From Flaccisagitta enflata (lineage: Eukaryota > Chaetognatha > Sagittoidea > Aphragmophora), in the NCBI GenBank assembly GCA_965153355.1, contig OZ231126.1:9114001-9178000 (forward strand): a stretch of DNA of 64,000 nucleotides, read 5' to 3'. This document shows positions 21,456 through 31,717 of the stretch, piece after piece. A model generated the notes under the pieces. The model searched no databases, was not told where the DNA came from, and saw nothing but the letters and a program-made list of their open reading frames with translations. Each line of letters begins with the position of its first letter. The first letter of the stretch is position 1. A program made the position numbers and the translations under genes.

Positions 21456-23664
21456 ATGGATTCGTCTCCGACGTCGATGACTTACGTCACCATGGACGAC
21501 TTCGGCAATGCCACACAAACCAACGACGGACATCGAGGTGACAGTTATGGCTTAGCGATTTAGAGCTTCGCTTTGCTATTGTTGGGTTTAAATTGCTTCG
21601 GCTTACTTACATGATATGGAGGGATTGAAAATTTGAAAGATACAATTGTTAGGAGCGTCGTCGCATTTCTATGAAGTCGTGTCCGTTTGTCGCAAACTTT
21701 TAAATCGCGAAATCCGAGTCTCTCTCATTCAAAAAGCAGAACCAATATGCTCTTTCACTCATTCTATCACTCACCAACTCTTTCACTTACTCACTCATTC
21801 TATCACTTATTTATTCATTCATTCATTCAATCATGAAAAAAAGACATTCATAAATGGCCAAAAACATTCATTGGCCTAGTTTTTTCTTTCTTTCAAAATC
21901 TACACCGTCTTTAAATCGAAATGGCAAATAGTAAATCTTTGTAGCTCTAAAACTACTACCGTCACACGGGGCTAATAGGGACAGCAGGGGTAAATAGGGA
22001 CAGTTCTACATTTCAAGTTTAAAACCACAAAAATGGTTATAAAACCATATTAACAGCCGTATGTCACCTCCTATAAACTGATTAATGATAAAATGTTGAG
22101 AGAAACAAAAAAAAGTTGAACGGGTTAAAGATATCACGTTTAACGTAAGTGTCCCTATTTGCCCCGGCTGTCCCTATTAGCCCCGTGTGACGGTAGCACA
22201 AAAGCCTTCAAATTTTCAGTGAATGTTGGCAACAACTGACCATTTTGTCATGCCAAAACTCAGATTTTGATACTGAATAGTTTGGGGGTCATTAAAGCAT
22301 TGAAAAGCTATCAATTTTATGGAAAAAAACAATTTCTCCCAGGTTTACTTTTAAGAATCTTTTTTGTTTATTGTTTTTTTCCTGATTAAGCAAGCTTGAA
22401 CCCTGGAGTTGGTCTTAAATTAAGAGTAAAAGATCATAAATATAAGTTCTGCTTGAAACTTTCATTATTTTTTTTGTATTTAAGAAGAATTGAATGATTT
22501 TCAAATGATTGACAGTCTGGATTTTAGCAATGATTTTCAAAAATCAATGATAACCTCAAAATATCACTAACTTTTTTCAATTTTTTTGGTAAAAGTGTAA
22601 TCTCTGAAAAATTTCCTATCATTTGAGACCAACCCCGGAGTGCTAGCTCAATTTTTTTGACCTCTGTATATTGATAAAGACAAGTCTTTTCAAATAAAGC
22701 AAGAAACAAAAATTCAACCCTAAAAATTGGGTATATTCCGTGTGTTTTACTGACCCCAAACTATTCAGTGATAAAATCTGAGTTTTTGCATGATAAAATG
22801 GTCAGTTGTTACCAAGATTCACTAAAAATTCGAAGGCTTTTGGGCAAGTAATTTTGGAGCAACAAAGGTTTACTATTTGCCATTTCGATTTAAAGACGGT
22901 GTAATCGTCTTTTGCTTTTGTTTTGCGGAAGTTTTGCTAATCTCGATTGATTGTGTCGATTGTCAGGCGTGCCGGTGCATACGGGAACACCTGTCAAGTA
23001 CGGTCCTAATTTCGATTGGTCATCTCTTTTGTCAGGCGTGCCGGTGCATACGGGAACACCCGTCAAGTACGGTCCTTTGGACGATGAAGAAGGCCACTTT
23101 GGCGAAGAATGGGGTCTCAGAGAAACCAGAGTTCAGGTTTCCTATTTGCATCCAGATCTTATTGAAACCCAAGGTAAGAGACGGTCAACTCGACAAGTTC
23201 GACCGCATCTGGCAGAAATTAACTTTAGATGACTGTTGTTTCCCATCCTGCTTTTGTCTTGATTCGCATATCATGTCTGTCTGTTTGCATGTTTTACACT
23301 TTACCTCGCAAAACTGTTCAGTTCAAAGTGTGAATTCTTTCCCTAAAACTGTTCTATCGCGCTTCTGTAGAGTTCGGCGATCTGGCTTATGAAAATCGGT
23401 TCAATTAGTTTCAATTAATAAATAAAAAATCGCGAGTATAGGTTCGGTTCGGATACTGCTATTACCGACTTCCGGTTGCGGTTATTATCGATTTTTATTT
23501 GCCTACTGACATTTTTTTTGCATGATGATTAAGTGTGGATCATTTGAGAACAGTATTGATTTTTTTCTTTTTTAAATCTTGCACTTTATTAGCTATTTAC
23601 TTTTACTTTTTTTTATTATTTATTGTTTTTTAGATGTGTCACTTTTTATCTTTTTTTAATGCTA

Positions 23665-23712
<48 letters not shown>

Positions 23713-26700
23713 AGAAGATAGAAAGAGTCAGGAGAAGGGGGATAGGGGATTAGGATAAGAGAAAAAACCGAGTCACTCGATCGGTTTATTGTTGAATTCC
23801 GATTTCCGGTCATTGATAAAATGGTAACCTAGTTTAGGTTATCATCGGGTACCCTTCGACCGTTACGCTTCTGACGTCGATGCCCAATATATCATATAAC
23901 AAGGCCGGATACACGGCTACCCCAGCCGCGTGCGGATAGGCAGGTTGACCTCAAAACCCCCAAAAAGTAAAGTGTGACCGATGGACGGACCGACGGACCG
24001 ACAAAGCAGGATGTAGAGTCGCGTAGCACGCGACTAAAAAGTCATTCAATGTTTTAGGCTCACAATTGCAAATACTCGCCAATTTTCTTCCAGAATCTGA
24101 CCAGGCCAATGAAGGCGCAGATTATGGGGACGGCGGCGTTGAAGCCGGAAATGCCAACGATGGCGATGACGTTGATGGCGAAGACGCGGCGCCCGAGAGT
24201 CGAAATAAGGAAATCGAGGCGCAGCGACGTCAAACGGAATTCCGAGAATCCGAACTGAGCTTCTTGGCCGTCCGCACAACCTGCGCCAAACTACTTCCGG
24301 TTTGTATATAGCGGTCGAGTTCATCTCAAAGATATGTCTTCGCCTTTAGTTGTAACTCGTAGCTATTTTGAATTTATTTATGTGATTGAATTTATACAAA
24401 TGATTTGGATGACGCTGCGAATTGATGAAATTAGATGAATCCTATATAATGGATTATCGGGGGTTCGCGTCTCGGAAGACATTCGCGCAAATCTCATGTG
24501 GCATTTGCTTGCTTGTTTTGTCTCGCGCTATAGAAACTGGATACATATTTTTCAGGTTGACGATTGTGGCAATCCGGTGGAGTTTCCGTCGATGAGCGCT
24601 GATCCCGCCGCAACAACAACCACGTCTGCCATTCCGGCGTCTAACACGTCGGCGTCGACGGTGGCGGCGACGGCGGCTGCGGTGGCCTACGTGCCCGTGG
24701 ATCACGCTGGAAACGTCATCACGCTGACTTCCGGCGGAGGCGCATTTCGTCCGGAAATGCTCACCGAGGACGAACTGGATTACGGCATCGCGCCAGACTC
24801 AACCTCCACGCCGCTGAAACCACCCGAAGAAGAGTACCTCAGAGTAAGCAAAGAGGGAGGGAGCTGAAACTGAAAGTAAACGAGTGTTAGGTTATTTGTC
24901 GACCAAGAATTTTTGTTAAAGGTGAATTTCTGTGTTTGCAAATAAGGTAGGGTCAAAGAAATGTTACCTGGATTATGATTTGTAGGTGGATTTGGATTTC
25001 CATTACTCTTGGTTCCGTTGAAACGAGCATTGACTTTCTATGATAAACCTTCTTCAGGAGCTGTATTCCCTTCACGCGCAAACTCCGCATTCTGGCAAGT
25101 ACGACGGCGTCTACGAAGATGGCGTTCGTTTCTATCCGCATCAACCACAACAATATCAACAACCGCAGGATTACAAACATTTACAACAACAACACCACCA
25201 CCAACAGGAATATCAACAGTTACCACAACACGAATATCCGCTCCCGCAGGAATGTCAAGACAACACCGCCCTCGTCGCGCCACCGGCTTCAGTAATCACC
25301 TGCGGGACACCGACCACGATAAATGCCTTTTGTAGCGACAACATTCCTACGGCCGAAACATTCCCAGTCTCAGATTCTACTTCCGCTCAGTCGAGTGTCT
25401 TCGTCGACCCTTTATCCCTCCGCCAAATGCTCGTGAATAATTCGCCTCTCATTCACCATCAACAACAACTACCGCAGCAGCAGCAGCAGCATCGGCAGTC
25501 TCCGTTGCATCAACTGCATCATCAGCAACTGCAGCAACCGCATCATCGTCAATCCCCTCAAAATGTTCCTCACGGTTCCAATCCGTCCACTCCGACGCCT
25601 TTTCTGAATAAAGATTCTCCGACTGGTTTTGTCCCTCTTCGATCGACGCCCTCTTTGGACTATCCGTCGACGCCATTTCAGCCTCCCTTATCTTCCACTT
25701 CCGGCGCTCCCGTGCGCGTCGGCACGCTGCTTTCCTTCTCCGACGGCGTCGTTCGGGACTTCTCACCGGCGCCTCCTACTCTCTACGCCACTCTCGCGAC
25801 GACGACTTCGGCGGCCACGCCACTGAGCGCCAACGTCGGTCATTCGCCGACGGCGGCGTCGGCGGCGCCGTTGGCCTTGGCCGAGAGCTTCGCCGACATG
25901 GATCTTGACTCGTTACGCGGGACGCCGGTTCATCATCTATCATCTCCGTCGACGTTGGAGGCGGGGAACGGCGGCGTTTCCGGCCAGTATGGCGTCAAAC
26001 AACATCAACCGACGTCTACTTTGCGGAACGGAGTCGATCCTCTGTTTCGATCGTCCTCTTCCATCGTCACTTGCGTCGCGGCGCCACCAGCCGGACCCAC
26101 GTCGCCGATCTCCGTCACTTCCTCTTCCTACGGCGTTGTTTTGAGCGGCGCTGGCGTGGCCAATTCGCCGACGCCGATGTTCAACGCCGGCGCCGCTCTG
26201 CATTCGCCGGATACTCAGGCCCCCGATGACGACAGCATCGCCTCTTCCGTCCATTCTTTGGCATCCTCCTCCGATCACCATCTGCCCAACCGGCGTCTTT
26301 ATCATCCTCCTTCCTCTCGCCAATCGACGCCGCGAAATGGCATCGACGCCGGGATGCCCAACGGTCATCAAAGAGCGGCGCCTTCGAATGTCGGACGAAG
26401 AAGCGGCGTCACGCCTCCCAACAGCCTCGGCGTGGTGGCGGCGCCTCACGCTGGACGCCGCGTCAACGGGGATGACGGCGATCTGTATCGGGATCCAACG
26501 CTGCCGGAAGTCGTTGAATATCTGAAGAGCGACGACGACAAAATCAAAGCTAACGCGGGAGCTTATTTGCAGGTTGGAAAAAAACATATGCTCGCTGTGT
26601 CATCATAATCATAATCATTCTAGTCGGAAAAATCCGATTGAATTTGCTGGGTAACGGATATCCCGGCTTGGTGTGGTGTGTCTCGCTCGTCGGCTGGTGG

Positions 26701-29700
26701 GTGGGCAATAACCTAATTTGCATATTGCAGTGAATTTCAAGTTGACTTTTATATCGACAACAGACGATGCTATTTCAATTGTTCATTTCATGAAGTATAC
26801 AGTCGCTTAGTTGTCTTTTGCGCGAATAACTAGAAAGAAAACCATTGTATTGACAGATGGAATCCACTTGGCTCTTGACGATATTATGCTTCAAGCTACT
26901 TAGATTGATCTGTGCTCATTAGTTTGTAAAAATCATTGAATTAGATATGATGGTTGGACATCTGGCATCGTTATGCCGGGACATGCAATCCTTGGATCCC
27001 CGGTACGCGCCCACGAGCAGCCCGGTCTTATTGAGAGCCGGGAGGAGGTCCCGGGCTGTTCCGTCCTGTCTATTCCGCTTAAGATGACCACCGATAGTCC
27101 AAAACGTACTCTCGCTTGTTCGTCAAAAAATCATTTCAGTCCGAAAATTCCAATTAAATATGCTTGGTAACGGATATCTTGGCTTTGTTCGGTGTGACTC
27201 AGCAGGCTGCGTTAGTATCGTTTGGTGGGAAGGGGAACAACCTAATTTGCATATTGCAGTTAATTTCAAGTTGACGTTCTCATCGACTTCAAACCATACA
27301 ACGATACATTTGTTCATTTCGTGGAATATACAGTCGCTAAGGTGTCTGAATCGCGAATTGTCAGCAGGAAAACATCTGCATTCACTCGGAATCCACTTGG
27401 CTCTTAATGATGTCATGCTTCAAGGTACTCAGATCGATCTGGGCCAAACAATTAGTAAAAATCTGCTGGCAATGCGTGATTGTGAGAGTGTCATCCCTTG
27501 GGATCCCTTGGGAATAGCTATCGGAACGGTATACGCAACAATTCCTGGCCGTAGTGTACACGCGCACGTTGAATACAACGTGAAGATTATGGAAAAGGTA
27601 TAGCACCCCCTCCCCCTTGCTCGTGTCACTAAAGCCACATGGTCGCGTAGGGTATCATTCGATAGGTTATCTCAATACAATTTACGTCACCGAGGCGAAT
27701 TTTGTATTTCGCCTCCGTTCTAGAGATAATCACTCCAAAAGGTGGATTTTTTTACCTACAAGGGGGTGTCCGCCGCCAATGTTTGGGGTAGAATTTCTCG
27801 AGAACGGGAGCGAAATTAAAAATTCGCCTCGGTGGCGTAAATTGTACTGTGACAAGCTACAGAATGATACCCCATATGATCCTGTGGACCTTTTGTCATA
27901 AGCTGTAGGTAGGGGTGCTAACCCTTTTTTACGGTGTTTGTAATCTTCACGTTGTATTACGCGTAGAGGTGTACTGGCTAAAGTTTGTCTAAGTGTCCTA
28001 TTCGAAAACCGCAAACTTTCAAGATCCACCACTCCCATTTTCCCCTCTCATTCATCTCAGCACTTGATGTTTAAGAACGAAGGCGTGAAGCGGGAAGTTC
28101 GGCTGAGCGGCGGCATTTCTCCGCTTCTCCTCTGCCTCGATTCCGAAGACGCCGTCGTTCGTAAAAACGCCTGCAAAGCCCTCAAGAATCTCTCGCACAA
28201 GGATAGACTCACCGAATCCACGGTAAACGAATACGCTGCTTAATTCAGGCAGTCGGATATGGATTGAAGTATAAGCTAAAGCTTTATTCACTCTTTGAAT
28301 CAGAGCTGGGTATTGAAGTTAGGTTATTGAAATATTGTAGTTTGGTTATTTCAATATTGAAGTTTGGTATTTGAAAGAAACCTTTGTCATTACACGATTA
28401 TATGTTCGCTGGTCGCGTGATTCCGCGAAGAACAATGATGTTACACCGCATCTTTATTCCATTCCATTCCTGTCCACTTTTGTTGTTCGTAGGTTGAATC
28501 TGAAGACGCCAACAAAGTGGCGATTTTCGACACCGGCGGAGTTTCTGTTTTGGCGGCGCGTTTAAAAACGGCGCCGGACCCGCAGGAAAGAGGACTCGTC
28601 GCCGCAGTGCTCTGGAATCTATCAGCCTGCGAAGAAATCAAACCGCATCTCTTGGAGGTATGGACCATGGACGCTATGGACCAGATGCGTGATGGAGAAA
28701 TGATGGCAGTGCGCGTTTGCGTGACAACTCGTGATATCTGTTTTAAGATCCTTCACTTCTGTACCACCTCGTATACCCATGGATTGGAAATAGCAAGGTT
28801 CAGTTGTTTAATCGAACTCTCTAACTTGTGTTAGGATGGTGAGATGCTGTGTAACGTGATCGATGGGATCATTCTATCACGCGCCCGCTACAACCGCGAC
28901 GTGTCATTCAACGCCAATCCAATTCCTGGTAAGTTAAAGTAGTTGATCGACCTTTCATCTCATCGTTGTTTTAGCATGTACAAGAGAGTTTGTCTCAGTT
29001 GCGTACTTGATCCATTTTCCGTCTCTTTTATCTTTATCATGCAAGTCCACTTTGTCAATAATCCTTCGTTTGGAAATCATCCAAATAATCTGATTTCATT
29101 TCTTCCCCATGCCTCTCCATTTCCTTCTCCTCCTCTTGCTTTTATTTCCTCTCTCTTCGTTTCTCTCCCTCTTCTTACTTCTGCTCCTCCGTTTCCTCTT
29201 CCTCTTCCTCTTCTTCCTCTTCTTTTTCCTGCTATTCCGTTTCTTCTTCCTGCTTCCCTTCCTCTTCTTTTTCTTCTTCCACCTCTTCATCCTGCTCCTC
29301 TCTTTCCTCTTCCTCCTTTTCTTCCTCTTTTTCCTCCATCGTCCACCTTCATTTCCAGGTCTTCCATTTCCGGAAGACTTGAAGAATTCCACCGGCATCC
29401 TTCGCAATTTGTCATCTGCCGGCGGTCGTGATCCCGAGACTCGCGCCCGCCTCCGTCGATGGCCGGGCCTCGTCGATTCGCTCGTCCGCGTCGTCAAGTC
29501 CGCCGTCGACGACTCGGCCGACGCCGGAGACGCCGCAGCGGCAGACCCCACCGGCGCCGCCGCCAATCTCCACTTCACGCCCATCAACAACAAAGTGGTG
29601 GAGAACGCCGCTTGCACGCTCCGAAATCTCTCGTACAGGATTCAGGAAATGCGGGACGGTCCAGACTATGATGAAGAGAGGTATACCAGAGTGACCAATC

Positions 29701-31625
29701 TGACCATCAGTTGAGCAAATAGGCGGCGTTTATACTCTTGATTAGTCAAATGATTTGTTTATGGATGGACGTTATTAGTATTATGAGGAAGTTATGTCAT
29801 CGTAACTCCGTATCACTAAATCCAAGCAAGTCCCTGCCGATCCGCAAGTCCCTTTCTACTGTTTGTGTCCTTGTTGATAAGTTTTCTTATCTGGATTTCC
29901 TGTTAAAAAAAGGTTCCTTGGCAAAGAAAACGGCGAGGAAAGTCAGAGAGGGAATCCTGATCAGTCTCTGATGATGGACACATTTTCGGAGGAAGGCAGG
30001 ACCAATAACTCAACTCTGATGACGTCATCTATTTCCACGACGACGACGACGTCGAAGAAGAGCTTCATCAAGTCACTCGACGCCACCATGGAGAAAAGGA
30101 GGAGGAAGAAGGACGAGGTAGAGGAGAATATTAAAATGTTTTGTTCGCGATTTAGCGTGGTTGTAAGACCTATTTTGACCTATATTATGTCAACTGATGA
30201 CAAATTTCTGTTACTCCACTTTGTACTTGTTGTTTCTCTGAGCTAATTTGCATAATGCCGTTCACAATAAAACATGGCGAGACAATGTGACCTGATCATG
30301 AGTGAGAAAATAACTGTCTGATTGAGTTGGTATGATGCTTCGGAGGGAAAGAAAATCGTTAAATCGAAATTAGTCGTGTTTTCCCATTTCCTCGGTTGAG
30401 CCGCAGTCTCAGGGTGTCTGGTTGAACAGTTGAAGCTGAACGGCGCCCAAGTTTCAACTCATTCAATCCCCACTTCGTGCCCCGCCCCCTTCTCTCAGCC
30501 CTTCTGTTCCTCCAAAACCCAGCCCGTGAATGCTCAGTTGTAGCAGAACGGCGCCAAAGTTTTCAATATTTTAACTCTTGCCCTCCTGTGTGTTTTCCGT
30601 CCTTGGTCCAGACTTACTCCTCCTCCAAATCTCAGCCCGTGGGTGCCGAGTTGCTATGGCATCAAGATACGATCGGTCTTTACGTGTCTTTGCTGGAGTC
30701 ATGCGTGAACGGGACCACTTTGGCTGCGGCCGGCGGGGCCATTCAGAACTTGTGCGCGTGCGCCTGGCGTCCAAGCGCAGAAATCAGATCGCTCGTGCGA
30801 AGGAAAATGGGACTACCCATGATCGTAGACCTATTACAGTTGCAGGTACAGTAGATGTCATCTAGACTAGGAAAAATGGGGGAATTCATTGCAGCTGTGA
30901 AGCTCTCAGCAACCGTCAAACGAGCAATATTTTTACAGAACATATTGTGAGAAGGATGTGAGAATGATTTTATTTAAAACAATTGTCCTTAAAGGAATTC
31001 TCAAAATATTGATTTTTTAGGGTCAATACATGGCAATGTGTTTCCATGGTGTTTGTCTTCTGGTAATGAATTCCCCCGCATTTCCAAGTCTAGACGATAT
31101 TTACTGTAGGTGTAGTGAGGAGTTGTTGGATTTGGAATATATATACCACGAATTAGACGACTAAAAGAAAAAAAAATTGATAGCTTGTGTTCATCTTATT
31201 ATCGCTTTTGTTGTTGGCGCGTAGGCTTCACTCTAAAAAAAGGGCGTCGTGGTTTTCAATTGTCAAGTGTGGTAATTGTTTTTTTTCATTTCTCCATGGT
31301 AATAAAAAAAACCACACATTTCTTTCAAATGGTAATGTTTTTCCAATGGTAATTGAACGGGAAAATATTTTGTCCTCCAGATGTCCGTGGTTTTTAAAAG
31401 TCGACGGAAAAACAAAATTTTTCCCATAATTTTCAGAAAACCATAGTTATTTTCCCATAATATTTAAAAACCATGACAAAGTTTAAATTGTAACAAAACT
31501 CTCAGTAGTCTTGAACTATCACACCAAGGACCATGGCCAAGGGGTTAAAGGACATCGCTTCACATTCAAGGGTACCAAGTTTGATTCTCACAACTACCAA
31601 GTAAATTAGATGATGTAAAATATAT

Positions 31626-31717
<92 letters not shown>

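Noticed and set aside
21646-21879. Short ORF with SFTHSITHQLFHLL pattern
   Set aside because: Derived from a CATT/CACT-type simple repeat in delta-catenin intron 1.
29096-29358. Lys/Arg-rich minus-strand ORF and Leu/Phe-rich plus-strand ORFs
   Set aside because: Shadow of a long polypyrimidine tract before the delta-catenin exon at 29359.
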